45,680 nucleotides of DNA from a bacterium HR19. GTDB lineage: Bacteria; Calescibacteriota; Calescibacteriia; Calescibacteriales; Calescibacteriaceae. The stretch lies in contig BEHV01000015.1 of the NCBI GenBank assembly GCA_002898315.1, forward strand, positions 1 through 45,680, in the 5' to 3' direction. The stretch's first letter is position 1; every line of letters begins with the position of its first letter. The translations under genes and the position numbers were made by a program. The notes under the pieces were generated by a model. The model was not told where the DNA came from, did not search any database, and was given only the letters and a program-made list of their open reading frames with translations. Shown here one piece after another: positions 1 through 8,783 of this stretch.

Positions 1-2
1 CG

Positions 3-77
3 CACGAGTACGCTAAAAATAAAAAAAAGATAGAAAAGATTTTCCAATTCTTCATAAAACTGTTTATTCTTCGCTAA
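3..77 (+). CDS. possible 3' end of an upstream gene (partial)
   Basis: One plus-strand frame is open from the left edge to a TAA at 75-77 and would encode a Lys-rich tail ending in LFILR. The other two plus frames stop within the first 35 bases. The stop lies in the first copy of the 27-base tandem repeat. Nothing identifies a family, and a run this short could be open by chance. Confidence 0.2.
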   Translation, partial: HEYAKNKKKIEKIFQFFIKLFILR

Positions 78-126
78 TAGTAAATTTAATAAAAGTTTTG
101 CTAATAGTAAATTTAATAAAAGTTTT
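73..126. repeat. perfect tandem duplication of a 27-base unit
   Basis: Bases 73-99 and 100-126 are identical and directly adjacent. The unit begins GCTAATAGTAAATTT and ends AAAAGTTTT. Its length is nine codons, so it keeps frame on either strand. It lies between the possible end of an upstream gene and the start of the flippase gene, and the second copy separates the two by a further 27 bases. It looks like a replication-slippage duplication; no function can be read from it. Confidence 0.9.
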
Positions 127-157
127 CGGGATAAAATTATTCCTTTTTAATGAGAAA

Positions 158-1510
158 ATGGATTTAAAGATAAATCCACATGAGTTAGAACTCCGGAAAA
201 TTAAGACAAAAATTTCATCTTTGAAATCTTCTTTGAGCGGAAGAAGAGTTCTGACAAAAATTCTTGAAAACATAGCTTGGCTACTTGTAGATAAGATTAT
301 CAGGATTGGTATAACGATGGTGGTATCTGTTCTTGTAGCGAGATACCTCGGTCCAGAAAAATATGGTATTTTGAGTTATGCTTCTGCACTGACTTTTTTA
401 GTTCTTCCCTTAGCTACGCTATCTTTTGACTCATTAATCATAAGGGAGCTTTCACAGAAGGGGGAAAAAATTATGATTTTGGAGAACGCCTTTACTTTGA
501 GGTTCATAGGTTCTTTTCTCTGCATCGCTTTTCTTATACTATTTTCTATCTTAAATGAAAAAGATATTACAGCAAGAGGAGTTATAATGGTCTCGTCTTT
601 TTCTCTTATTTTTTACTCCACGTATGTCGTTGACCTCTACTACCAATCTTTTCTCAAAAATTCTATTTCTGTGCTTGTTTTCATATCTGCGGTAATTATC
701 TCCTCTATTATAAAAATAATCTTCATTTTGACGAAAAGAGATGTTATATTCTTTGCGTTTGCAAACATCACAGAACAAATAATTTCTGCTTTCGCTTTTA
801 TTATTGTTTTTCGGACCAGAGAAAAAAGCTCATTCCCAAAATTTTCTCTCTCCATATCAAAAGGAATACTTTTTACTTCTTTACCTCTTATTGCAGTTGG
901 GATTATGAACTCAGTACAGGCAAGAATTGACCAAGTTTTTATCAACAAAATGATAAGTTCTCGCGAGTTAGGATACTATTCAGCGGCGCTGAAAATAATT
1001 GAAATCTTATCGTCTATACCTATGGTTTTATTTCAGGTATCACTCCCACCAATAGCCGAAGCAAAAAAAATAAATGAGGAAATATATTTATCAAGATTGA
1101 AAAGAGTTTATAGAGCTGTAATAACGATAACTTTCGTTTTCTGCCTTATAACCACAATATTTTCAAAACAAATAATAGATTTCGTCTTCGGTAAAGAATA
1201 CGAAACTTCTTCAACTTTTCTAATGCTACTCGGTCCAAGATTAATTCTGGGTGGAATAGGTATTGTAAGGGGGATATACATAACCTGTGAAAACGCATTC
1301 AATTATTATCTCATTTCGTCTGCTGCAGGAGCTATCTTGAACTTAATCCTAAACCTTATCTTTATACCGAGGTTCGGAGTAATAGGAGCTATAATATCTT
1401 CTCTCACATCTTTCACCATCTCAACAGTTGTTTTAGACGCACTGTTTCCGAAAATGAGAGGAAATGTGAAAATAATGGTAAAAAGCGTACTTCCTTCAAA
1501 AATTTCCTAA
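158..1510 (+). CDS. polysaccharide/lipid-linked oligosaccharide flippase (Wzx/MOP family)
   Basis: Predicted 450-residue integral membrane protein of the MOP exporter superfamily, which flips undecaprenyl-linked sugar repeat units across the inner membrane for O-antigen, capsule or exopolysaccharide synthesis. About 50 charged N-terminal residues precede roughly twelve hydrophobic segments. The family signature is the stretch reading VARYLGPEKYG, after the first membrane helix, typical of RfbX/Wzx proteins. The frame is open from a TTG at 98, but I place the start at the ATG at 158 because the upstream part lies in the 27-base repeat. Neither start has a good Shine-Dalgarno sequence. The 3' end overlaps the 3' end of the convergent GDP-mannose dehydratase gene by four bases. 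That neighbour makes a deoxysugar precursor, which supports a role in surface polysaccharide export. The transported glycan is unknown. Confidence 0.85.
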   Translation: MDLKINPHELELRKIKTKISSLKSSLSGRRVLTKILENIAWLLVDKIIRIGITMVVSVLVARYLGPEKYGILSYASALTFLVLPLATLSFDSLIIRELSQKGEKIMILENAFTLRFIGSFLCIAFLILFSILNEKDITARGVIMVSSFSLIFYSTYVVDLYYQSFLKNSISVLVFISAVIISSIIKIIFILTKRDVIFFAFANITEQIISAFAFIIVFRTREKSSFPKFSLSISKGILFTSLPLIAVGIMNSVQARIDQVFINKMISSRELGYYSAALKIIEILSSIPMVLFQVSLPPIAEAKKINEEIYLSRLKRVYRAVITITFVFCLITTIFSKQIIDFVFGKEYETSSTFLMLLGPRLILGGIGIVRGIYITCENAFNYYLISSAAGAILNLILNLIFIPRFGVIGAIISSLTSFTISTVVLDALFPKMRGNVKIMVKSVLPSKIS

Positions 1511-2496
1511 CGCAACGCACTTTTTAATCTTCTGATGTCTTCTTCTACCATTATTCTTACGAGCTCCTCAAAAGTTGTTCTTGGCTCCCATCCCAGCTTT
1601 TTTTTAGCTTTTGAGTAGTCGCCACGAAGCTCGTTTATTTCACCAGGTCTATACAATTTTTCATCTATAACAACATAATCTTTCCAGTCAAGACCGACAT
1701 AGCTGAAAGCCAACTCAACAAGCTCTCTTACAGAATGAGTTCTGCTTGTTGCTATGACATAATCATCTGGTTCATCTTGTTGGAGCATAAGCCACATCGC
1801 CTCAACATATTCCGGAGCATAGCCCCAATCCCTTTTCGCATCAAGGTTCCCAAGCCGAAGCTCATTGGCAAGTCCCAATTTGATCTTTGCTACTGTGTAA
1901 GATACCTTTCTTGTGACAAACTCTATACCTCTTCTTGGGGACTCATGATTAAAAAGTATTCCGTTTACAGCGAAAATGTTGTATGTCTCGCGGTAATTTC
2001 TTGTGAGGTGGAATCCTGCAAGTTTTGATATACCGTAGGGTGAACGAGGATAGAACGGGGTTGATTCATTCTGCGGTGATTCCTTTGCGTTCCCGAACAT
2101 CTCACTTGATGCGGCAAAATAAAACTTACACTCAGGAGCTCTTTCTTTGATAGCGGAAAGAATAAAATGAGTTCCATTTATGTTCACATTCATAGTTGAG
2201 AACTCGTCTTCAAAAGAATAGCTAACATAGCTTTGAGAAGCAAGATGATAGCACTCGTCTGGCTTCACCTCTTCAACAACCTTGAAAATACTCGCATAGC
2301 TTTCAAGAGAAGCGGGATGCAAGATAATTTTATCAAGTATATGTTTTATTCTCCACAACCTGTGTTCTGGGTCTTCAAAAGCAACACGTCTCACAATACC
2401 ATGGACCTCGTACCCCTTTGACAGCAAAAACTCCGCAAGGTAAGAGCCATCTTGACCTGTTATTCCGGTAATCAGAGCTTTTTTCTTCTTTCCCAC
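1507..2496 (-). CDS. gmd: GDP-mannose 4,6-dehydratase
   Basis: Converts GDP-D-mannose to GDP-4-keto-6-deoxy-D-mannose, the precursor of GDP-fucose, GDP-rhamnose or GDP-perosamine for surface glycans. It is an extended short-chain dehydrogenase: the NADP-binding motif GITGQDGSYL is at the N-terminus, followed by YHLASQSYV, SSEMFG and the catalytic SPYGISK (YxxxK). The length of about 330 residues is slightly shorter than most Gmd proteins. The frame can be extended to a TTG at 2505, but I prefer the GTG at 2496: it gives the usual N-terminus (GKKKKALITG) and sits seven bases after a TAAATT hexamer. No fcl, rmd or per gene lies within the window, so the final sugar is not known. It converges on the flippase gene with overlapping stop codons. 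Confidence 0.95.
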   Translation of the reverse strand: MGKKKKALITGITGQDGSYLAEFLLSKGYEVHGIVRRVAFEDPEHRLWRIKHILDKIILHPASLESYASIFKVVEEVKPDECYHLASQSYVSYSFEDEFSTMNVNINGTHFILSAIKERAPECKFYFAASSEMFGNAKESPQNESTPFYPRSPYGISKLAGFHLTRNYRETYNIFAVNGILFNHESPRRGIEFVTRKVSYTVAKIKLGLANELRLGNLDAKRDWGYAPEYVEAMWLMLQQDEPDDYVIATSRTHSVRELVELAFSYVGLDWKDYVVIDEKLYRPGEINELRGDYSKAKKKLGWEPRTTFEELVRIMVEEDIRRLKSALR

Positions 2497-2503
2497 AAAA
2501 TAC

Positions 2504-2509
2504 AATTTA
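2504..2509 (-). promoter_or_regulatory. candidate -10 element of a leaderless gmd transcript
   Basis: TAAATT on the minus strand, seven bases before the GTG proposed as the gmd start. No Shine-Dalgarno sequence is present. It is one of eleven such placements in the window. Confidence 0.4.
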
Positions 2510-2561
2510 AGTCAAATAAAAATAACTCTTCTTCTCTTCAATTCCTTTGAAAAAAGTTTTT

Positions 2562-3053
2562 TTATTCCAGATTTTCCGAACCAATTTTCTGATTGTTCGG
2601 AACGGTTATCTCTATTTCTCTTTCGTTATCTTTTTCCAGAACCCTGATTTTTATGATGATGTAATTTTCATCTTTGTAATGATTTATATCTAGTTTTTCA
2701 GCCCACTCAACAAAAACCACATAATCGCCCTGATTTATCTTTTCATATATGTAGTTCAGAATATCTCCTAAATCTTCTTCTCTATCAATCCTGTAAAGGT
2801 CAACATGGGCGATATTTTTTTTCTCTCCGTAATACTCCTGAATTATTGAGAATGTTGGAGATGTTATCTCATCTTCTGGAACTCCGAAAACTTTTGACGC
2901 ACCTTTGACAAAAAGTGTTTTTCCACTTCCAAGCTCACCGAAAAGAAGAAAAAGCTTCTTTTCCCTAAATCTTGAAGCTACAGATGAAGCTATCTCCTTT
3001 GTTTCCCTTGGAGAGCGAGAGATAAAGGTTAGCTTTTCCACTTTATAGTGCAA
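2562..3053 (-). CDS. tsaE: tRNA threonylcarbamoyladenosine biosynthesis ATPase TsaE
   Basis: TsaE (YjeE family) is the cytoplasmic ATPase that works with TsaB and TsaD to load threonylcarbamoyl on A37 of ANN-decoding tRNAs. The Walker A motif GELGSGKT is at residues 39-46, followed by the family motifs TSPTFSIIQEY and HVDLYRID. At 163 residues it has family length. The start is a TTG at 3053, inside the end of the redoxin gene (25-base overlap); a GTG at 3041 is the alternative. The overlap suggests translational coupling to the redoxin gene. The partners tsaB, tsaC and tsaD are not in the window. Confidence 0.93.
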   Translation of the reverse strand: MHYKVEKLTFISRSPRETKEIASSVASRFREKKLFLLFGELGSGKTLFVKGASKVFGVPEDEITSPTFSIIQEYYGEKKNIAHVDLYRIDREEDLGDILNYIYEKINQGDYVVFVEWAEKLDINHYKDENYIIIKIRVLEKDNEREIEITVPNNQKIGSENLE

Positions 3054-3553
3054 CCCACTGGGGGTGTCTCTTGAATTTCCGGTTTCTTGCCTTCAAGCAA
3101 GCTCTTTATAGCGTCTTCAAAGTAGTGGTTTTTAACTTTGCTCTCATCTTCCCAGTTATCATCAGGCGCCCCGTGATAGACGAGCTTTCCTTCTGAATCA
3201 AACAAGAATATTTCGGGAGTTCTCTGGGCGCCGTAAGCTTTGGGGACACTCTGACTCTCATCAAAAAGATAAGGGAATGGATAACCCTTCTCCTCAGCTC
3301 TTTTTTTCATGTTCTCAAAAGAATCCTCGGGATACTTCGTGGTATCGTTTGCTGATATCAGAATAAAATCAACCTTATCTTTATATTTTTTTCCGAGTTT
3401 TATTATTCTATCTTCCCATGCTTTGACATAAGGACAGTGGTTCGCCCAGAATATAATCGCTTTTGGTTTCTTCGGGTCAAAAGAAGAGAGAGAATAAACC
3501 TTACCATCAACTCCCGGAAGTTTAAAATCAATTATCTTATCCCCTATCCTCAT
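3029..3553 (-). CDS. thioredoxin-fold redoxin, PRX-like family
   Basis: A 174-residue thioredoxin-fold protein of the AhpC/TSA-like 'thioredoxin family protein' group. The redox site region reads ANHCPYVKAWEDR, with Cys40 as the only cysteine, not a CXXC pair. A second conserved cysteine, Cys168, lies in the C-terminal VGCTIKWK motif that marks this subfamily. Known members have no firmly assigned substrate; a thiol peroxidase or disulfide-exchange role is inferred from the fold. No signal peptide is visible, so it is probably cytoplasmic. The start ATG lacks a clear Shine-Dalgarno sequence. tsaE overlaps its 3' end. The 179-base gap to the divergent mutL gene must hold both promoters. Confidence 0.85.
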   Translation of the reverse strand: MRIGDKIIDFKLPGVDGKVYSLSSFDPKKPKAIIFWANHCPYVKAWEDRIIKLGKKYKDKVDFILISANDTTKYPEDSFENMKKRAEEKGYPFPYLFDESQSVPKAYGAQRTPEIFLFDSEGKLVYHGAPDDNWEDESKVKNHYFEDAIKSLLEGKKPEIQETPPVGCTIKWKS

Positions 3554-3719
3554 AGTAATCTATTTTTATGAAGGTAGATTTAAATCTCTGATTTTTCAAT
3601 TTTTTCCAACTTCTATTTCACTTCTGAAAACGAATCTGGAAACGGAAACAAAACTTAAAGGTAAAAATTAATAAATTCACCTTGATGAGCAAATTTAACA
3701 TATTGACGAAAAATCAAGA

Positions 3720-3725
3720 TAGTTT
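3720..3725 (+). promoter_or_regulatory. candidate -10 element of a leaderless mutL transcript
   Basis: TAGTTT seven bases before the mutL ATG, with no Shine-Dalgarno sequence between them. A TTGACG at 3703-3708 lies only 11 bases upstream, too close to serve as a normal -35 element for this hexamer. Confidence 0.4.
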
Positions 3726-3732
3726 TTAGATT

Positions 3733-5406
3733 ATGGCAGATGAAGAGAGAAAAATAAAAATTTTGCCTGAGAAGGTAGCAAACCTGATAGCAGCAGGGGA
3801 GGTAGTTGAAAGACCGGCTTCTGTTGCGAAGGAACTTATAGAAAACTCAATAGATGCTGGCGCAAGAAAAATAGAAGTGTTTGTAAAAGGCAGAGACGAG
3901 ATTTCTGTTTTTGATGATGGAGAAGGAATGAGCGAGGGAGATCTGCTCCTATGTTTCCAAAAACACGCAACAAGCAAAATAAGTTCAGAGGAAGACCTGA
4001 CCTATATATCAACATTTGGATTTCGCGGAGAAGCTCTGCACGCCATATCTCTTGTCTCAAAAATGATAATAAGAACAAAGAGAGAAAATGATGAGATCGG
4101 AACAGAAATAAGTATAGAAGGAGGAAAACTCAAAAGCATAAAAAAAGTTTTCATTGATACAGGAACTCAGGTCATAGTAAAAGATATTTTCTTCAATACT
4201 CCTGCGAGAAAAAAATTTCTCTCAAGAGAAAATGTTGAGTTCTCCTACATAGTAGATGTTTTCTCAAGATTCGCACTCGCTTTTCCAAATTTATATCTCA
4301 AACTCATAAAAGACGAAAAAATAGTTTTAAACCTTAAACCAAAAAGAACTCTTTCAGATACAATATCATCTCTTTTCGGGAGCGAACCGCTTAAAAAAGA
4401 TAAGTTTGAACTCCTTCTATCAATAGGAGATATAAACTTGGAAGGAATTATATGGAGAGACAAAGTGGGAGCAGGAAGATGGATATTCGTAAACAAAAGA
4501 TATGTGAAAGATAAAACTGTGTTTTCTGCTATATCCAAATTCAATTTTCTCAAAAGCAGTGATTTCATAATTTTCATAAGCTGTCCCCCCGAATTCTATG
4601 ATGTGAATGTCAATCCAACTAAAACGGAAATAAGATGGAGAGCTCCCTCAAAAATAAAAGAGATAATAATAACTGCAATAGAAGAATCTATAAGGCACAA
4701 AGTCAAAAGAGATTATATTGAAGAAAAAAAATATACTCAAATATCAGAGGTGAGGACACGACTTGCAGAAAGTAAAATCGCACAACCAGAAAAAACCACT
4801 CAAACAGAAATCAAACAAGATAAAAAAGAGCAAACAAAAACCCGAGAAGAAGAAAAACTACTCAAAACCTCACCAAAAATACTTACAGTACTTAGGGGAA
4901 TCATAGCAGTCGTAGAGTGGGAAGGAGAACTTTACCTTGTTGATATACACGCATACCACGAAGGAAAAATATACTCATCTTTAAAGGAAAAATTTGAAAA
5001 CAAAAAGACAGAAAAATTAAGATTTGTGACTCCGTTTGAAGTGGAAGTCCCAAAAAGAACAGCAGAAATAATAAAAGAAAGAAAAAACGAGCTATATGAA
5101 ATGGGAATAGAAGCAGAGTTTCAAGAAAACAAAATAATCGTAAAAGCAATACCTTTTTATCTATCAGGAGTTGACCTAAAAGATTTCTTCTTGGAGGTAG
5201 AAGAAGGATTGGACAGCAAGAAGATTGAAAAGTTTCTTGCAGGGAACTCTTGCAGAACAGCTCTGAGAAAAGGAGACAGAATAAATATATGGGATATTTC
5301 AGCGATTTTGAGCGACTTTGATGTGAATCAACGATGTCCACACGGTAGACCCGCGGTCATAAAACTTGACATTGATGAGATAGAAGAAAAATTCGGAAGA
5401 TGCTGA
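3733..5406 (+). CDS. mutL: DNA mismatch repair protein MutL
   Basis: MutL is the GHKL ATPase that couples mismatch recognition by MutS to strand incision. The N-terminal ATPase (1-330) has the catalytic glutamate in AKELIENSIDAGA, DDGEGM, GFRGEALHAI and the transducer motif VNVNPTKTEIR. A charged linker (about 330-385) leads to a dimerisation and endonuclease domain. There, DIHAYHE (404-410) stands for the DQHA(X)2E core, SCR is at 506-508 and CPHGRP at 535-540, so this looks like a nicking MutL and not the MutH-dependent type. Two motif positions differ: Gln is Ile405 and the last Glu is Ser415. The length of 557 is within the family range. mutS is not in the window. The start ATG has no Shine-Dalgarno sequence. 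Confidence 0.96.
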   Translation: MADEERKIKILPEKVANLIAAGEVVERPASVAKELIENSIDAGARKIEVFVKGRDEISVFDDGEGMSEGDLLLCFQKHATSKISSEEDLTYISTFGFRGEALHAISLVSKMIIRTKRENDEIGTEISIEGGKLKSIKKVFIDTGTQVIVKDIFFNTPARKKFLSRENVEFSYIVDVFSRFALAFPNLYLKLIKDEKIVLNLKPKRTLSDTISSLFGSEPLKKDKFELLLSIGDINLEGIIWRDKVGAGRWIFVNKRYVKDKTVFSAISKFNFLKSSDFIIFISCPPEFYDVNVNPTKTEIRWRAPSKIKEIIITAIEESIRHKVKRDYIEEKKYTQISEVRTRLAESKIAQPEKTTQTEIKQDKKEQTKTREEEKLLKTSPKILTVLRGIIAVVEWEGELYLVDIHAYHEGKIYSSLKEKFENKKTEKLRFVTPFEVEVPKRTAEIIKERKNELYEMGIEAEFQENKIIVKAIPFYLSGVDLKDFFLEVEEGLDSKKIEKFLAGNSCRTALRKGDRINIWDISAILSDFDVNQRCPHGRPAVIKLDIDEIEEKFGRC

Positions 5407-5437
5407 AAAGTTCCTACCTTAAACCAAAAAAGAGTTT

Positions 5438-6613
5438 TTAAGACCTTTGGTTGATTGGCACATAGTTAAGTTCTTCTGGACCAGTGTATATTATTCTCGG
5501 TCTGAAAATTCTGTTATCTTTTAGCTGTTCAATAATATGAGCAAGCCATCCAACTATTCTTCCGGTAGCGAAAATAGGAGTAAACATTCTTGGTTCTATA
5601 CCAAGATAACTCATTACTATTCCCGAGAAGAAATCAACATTTGGGTAAATTCCTTTTTGCCCGAGGTTATCTATCATAAACTTTTCTATTCTTTTGCCTA
5701 TTTCAAGCCAGTGTTTTACTCTGCTATTTTTTTCTGCGAGTTTTTCTGCAATTGACTTTAAAATAGCAGCACGAGGGTCATAGTTTTTATACACCCTGTG
5801 CCCGAATCCCGGAATCTTCTCCTTCCTTGACAACTTTGATTTCACATATTCTTCTACATTAGAAGGGTCTTTTATCTCACTCAGCATGTTCATAACATCT
5901 TCATTAGCTCCACCATGCAATGGCCCTTTCAAGCTTCCTATTGCAGCAATAACAGCAGAATATATATCTGTGAAAGAAGATATAACGACTCTCGCCGAGA
6001 ATGTGGAAGCGTTTATTTCATGTTCAGCGTGCAGAATAAGTATTATATCAAATATTCTTTCTTCTTCTTCCGACGGTTTTTGACCTTTATATATCCACAA
6101 CCAATTTGCAGCCACAGAGACATTTTCAAGAGGATGAACAGGCTCTAAACCCCTTATAACTCTTCCTATTGAAGCGGTTATAGTGTGCAACTTTGATATA
6201 AGGCGAAGCGCCTTTATGTAGTTTAAATCATCTGTATTAATCTCAGCTTCTTCATCAAAAATAGAAAGATAATCAACAGCTACCCTCAAAATAGCCATAG
6301 GATGAACCCCGTATCTCGCAGAACTTTTGATAATTGAATAAACCTCAGACGGAATCTCTCTGTAAGAGTAAAGAAGTTTTTTGAAATCCCTCAGCTCTCT
6401 TTCGGTCGGGAGTCTATCGTTAAGAAGTAGGAAGCAGACCTCTTCATAAGTGGAATTTTCAGCAAGTTGTTCTATTGGTATTCCCACATAAGCTAAATAA
6501 CCTCTTTCACCATCTATAAAACATTTTTTAGATTCACCTATGATCACCCCTTCAAGCCCCTTTGAATATGAAGGTTTCCCATCTTTACCTGCCTTTTCAG
6601 AAACATAAGACAT
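5438..6613 (-). CDS. gltA: citrate synthase
   Basis: Condenses acetyl-CoA with oxaloacetate to citrate in the TCA cycle. The expected catalytic residues are present: His233 in LHGGANED, His272 in GFGHRVYK and Asp327 in PNVDFF. At 391 residues it matches the short bacterial citrate/2-methylcitrate synthase type, so a methylcitrate activity cannot be excluded. The frame runs on to 6772, but the ATG at 6613 is the likely start: it follows a clear GGGAGG site about 13 bases upstream, and the extra N-terminal part matches nothing in the family. It lies 73 bases downstream of the lytic transglycosylase gene on the same strand and may be cotranscribed with it. KorAB later in the window would supply the 2-oxoglutarate step. 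Confidence 0.95.
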   Translation of the reverse strand: MSYVSEKAGKDGKPSYSKGLEGVIIGESKKCFIDGERGYLAYVGIPIEQLAENSTYEEVCFLLLNDRLPTERELRDFKKLLYSYREIPSEVYSIIKSSARYGVHPMAILRVAVDYLSIFDEEAEINTDDLNYIKALRLISKLHTITASIGRVIRGLEPVHPLENVSVAANWLWIYKGQKPSEEEERIFDIILILHAEHEINASTFSARVVISSFTDIYSAVIAAIGSLKGPLHGGANEDVMNMLSEIKDPSNVEEYVKSKLSRKEKIPGFGHRVYKNYDPRAAILKSIAEKLAEKNSRVKHWLEIGKRIEKFMIDNLGQKGIYPNVDFFSGIVMSYLGIEPRMFTPIFATGRIVGWLAHIIEQLKDNRIFRPRIIYTGPEELNYVPINQRS

Positions 6614-6686
6614 AAAGTTCTTTTTCCTCCCTTCCTGCGAAAATTTTATTCCTATCCTAGCAAATTTAAAAATAATCAGGAAAGTT

Positions 6687-8693
6687 TCAATTCTCTGTCG
6701 CATATTTAAGACCTTTACATCCGAAAACATCATCAAGGTTGATCTCATCTCCGAGAAGTTTTGAGTATTCAAGATAGTAAGAGAGAGCTCTCATGGTGTA
6801 AAAACGGGTCTGTCTGTAAGGTATATTTTCAAGGAACAGTTCTGGATTTGAACAGATTATATCTTTCATATCCTCATGCCATTTTTTTACCGCATTTGGT
6901 CCAGCATTATACGCAGCTATTGCGAGCATGTAAGAGCCGAGCATGGTTTTGAGTTTCCAGATATAGTGGGTGCCAGCTTTTATATTTATTTCTGGCTCAA
7001 ATAAAAAATCCTGTGTGAAAGGAATTTTCATCTCGTAGAAGACCTCCTTTGCAGTTGGGAAGATTATCTGCATAACTCCGATAGCGCGAGAAGGAGAAAT
7101 TGCAATAGGGTTAAAATGCGACTCTATAAGAGCTATTGAGAATATGAGCGCTCGGGGAACTTTATATATAGATGATGCTTTTGCTATCTCCTTGACAAAT
7201 GATACGGGAGGGGGAGAATAAACTGAAAAAGTAGAGCGAAAATCTCCCGTCGGTAGAAAATATCTGAAAAATCCTCTTAATTTTAACCAAGAAATTTCCT
7301 CCTGCGTAAAAGAAAGAGAGTTTAAGATTGAATTTATGAGTCCATAAGTCAAAGATGAATCAGAAAGATAAATTTTCAAAAAATATAACTCCTCTACCCT
7401 TTTTGACGGTGCTGGGAAATCAATCTTTTCTATATCAATTTTTCTTACGTCATCAAACCTCAGATTAGAAAAGCCCTCTTTATATTTATCTATGAGGAAT
7501 AAAAAGCCCTCTGGCTTATAAGATATTTTGAAATTAAAAATGTGGTGCAGAATGTATCTTGCTCTGTTTTTTATGTCTTCATAAGCAGATTGAGATGCAG
7601 AAAGAAGGAGCTTTTGTGATTCAGCATGCAACTTTCTCTTCTCTTCCCCGTTCTCAATTGTAATTCCTTTCAGGTATTTTTCTACTGCAAGCTTTATAGC
7701 GAGGTCTCCAGCCAACCTTTCAGATGAGAACAACTCAATGTATTTGCGAGCAAAACTCTCAAATCTTTCGGTATCTGGGACTTTTTTTCTCGCATAAGAA
7801 AAAAGCAAAACAACATAAAGCTTTTCAAGATTTTCTTTTTTTCTTTCTTTGTCAATGATACTTTCGGCGTATGTTACAGCTTTCTCGTATTCTCTAATCC
7901 CAAAATAAGCTCTGGCAATTTTCAGCTTATCATCTGTCCACATCAGAACATCTCTATACATCCCTTTTTGGAAAAGCATATCTGCTATCTTTTCTCTCTG
8001 ATTTGGGTCAAGAGATTCCTTCAAACTTTTACCGTATAACCTCAGCGAAAAATCCTCGGCTCTTTTGATTCTATCTTGATAATAAGGAATAAAATCATGG
8101 GGGTTTATCAGACTATCTACATAACTATAAAGGAAAAGCTTCGCTCTCTCTTTGAGATTTTCACTTTCATATATATTTCCTCTCTCTCTGAGGAATATGA
8201 TTTTTCTTTCAAGACATGTGAGAGCAAGTTCAAAAAACTCTGGAATATAAGATTTAGGTAAAGCGAAGTTCTCACTTTCAAACCTCTCACATATTTTCTG
8301 CTCTTTACCCGTCTGAAAAGCTATGTAAGCGAGGAGTTGCAGGACAAGGTCGTAAAAAACAAAATAGCTCGTTATAGATGTAAGATATTTTTCCGCCTCG
8401 GAGAAGTTGCCAAGCATAATGTAAGCTCTTCCAATATAATACTTTGCCCAATCACTAAAATATGTATCTAACCCACTTTCCAGAAGAAAAATAGCCCTAT
8501 CATAGAGTTTATAGTCAGCAAGAAGTTTGAGACCGTAAGCAAATTTTGCGATATTGACTTCACTTTCTTTCGGCTCTCTCTCTATTATCTTCCCCAAAGT
8601 TCTTTCGGGAATGAACCAAAACTGAAAGGAAAAAGCAACGAGAAGAAAAAATTTCAGAACCAGATTTTTGAAAAATCCTTTCAGTAAGCGCAT
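6687..8693 (-). CDS. soluble lytic murein transglycosylase with helical repeats
   Basis: Exported peptidoglycan-cleaving enzyme of the Slt70 type (GH23). The N-terminus (MRLLKGFFKN followed by a hydrophobic run) is a signal peptide or anchor. A long alpha-helical, TPR-like region (about 30-500) precedes the C-terminal SLT domain. That domain shows the catalytic glutamate in ALIESHFNP, then SRAIGVMQI and AIAAYNAGPNAV, the order found in goose-type lysozyme-like transglycosylases. I choose the ATG at 8693 over the one at 8711. It gives a compact signal peptide and sits seven bases after TAAAAT, and neither codon has a Shine-Dalgarno sequence. The length of 668 is close to E. coli Slt70. Citrate synthase follows on the same strand. 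Confidence 0.9.
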   Translation of the reverse strand: MRLLKGFFKNLVLKFFLLVAFSFQFWFIPERTLGKIIEREPKESEVNIAKFAYGLKLLADYKLYDRAIFLLESGLDTYFSDWAKYYIGRAYIMLGNFSEAEKYLTSITSYFVFYDLVLQLLAYIAFQTGKEQKICERFESENFALPKSYIPEFFELALTCLERKIIFLRERGNIYESENLKERAKLFLYSYVDSLINPHDFIPYYQDRIKRAEDFSLRLYGKSLKESLDPNQREKIADMLFQKGMYRDVLMWTDDKLKIARAYFGIREYEKAVTYAESIIDKERKKENLEKLYVVLLFSYARKKVPDTERFESFARKYIELFSSERLAGDLAIKLAVEKYLKGITIENGEEKRKLHAESQKLLLSASQSAYEDIKNRARYILHHIFNFKISYKPEGFLFLIDKYKEGFSNLRFDDVRKIDIEKIDFPAPSKRVEELYFLKIYLSDSSLTYGLINSILNSLSFTQEEISWLKLRGFFRYFLPTGDFRSTFSVYSPPPVSFVKEIAKASSIYKVPRALIFSIALIESHFNPIAISPSRAIGVMQIIFPTAKEVFYEMKIPFTQDFLFEPEINIKAGTHYIWKLKTMLGSYMLAIAAYNAGPNAVKKWHEDMKDIICSNPELFLENIPYRQTRFYTMRALSYYLEYSKLLGDEINLDDVFGCKGLKYATEN

Positions 8694-8700
8694 AAAAGAA

Positions 8701-8706
8701 ATTTTA
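8701..8706 (-). promoter_or_regulatory. candidate -10 element of a leaderless transglycosylase transcript
   Basis: TAAAAT on the minus strand, seven bases before the ATG at 8693 (the longer version is TATAAAAT). It overlaps the first codons that would exist if translation began at 8711, which argues for the inner start. Confidence 0.45.
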
Positions 8707-8783
8707 TACATTTGACAGGAAATGAAAAATTTGAGACACGAATTATTTCCTAAAATTTATCTCTTTCCCCTAAATTCCTATTT

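Noticed and set aside
2550-2563. A-tract/T-tract inverted repeat at the end of tsaE as a terminator
   Set aside because: It has one G/C base and would not form a stable hairpin.
5422-5452. AACCAAA and TTTGGTT as a terminator between mutL and citrate synthase
   Set aside because: The 17-base loop is long, the stem is weak, and the right arm lies inside the last codons of citrate synthase.
6614-6772. N-terminal extension of citrate synthase by 53 residues
   Set aside because: The extension overlaps the transglycosylase gene and does not resemble citrate synthase; a GGGAGG site marks the inner ATG.
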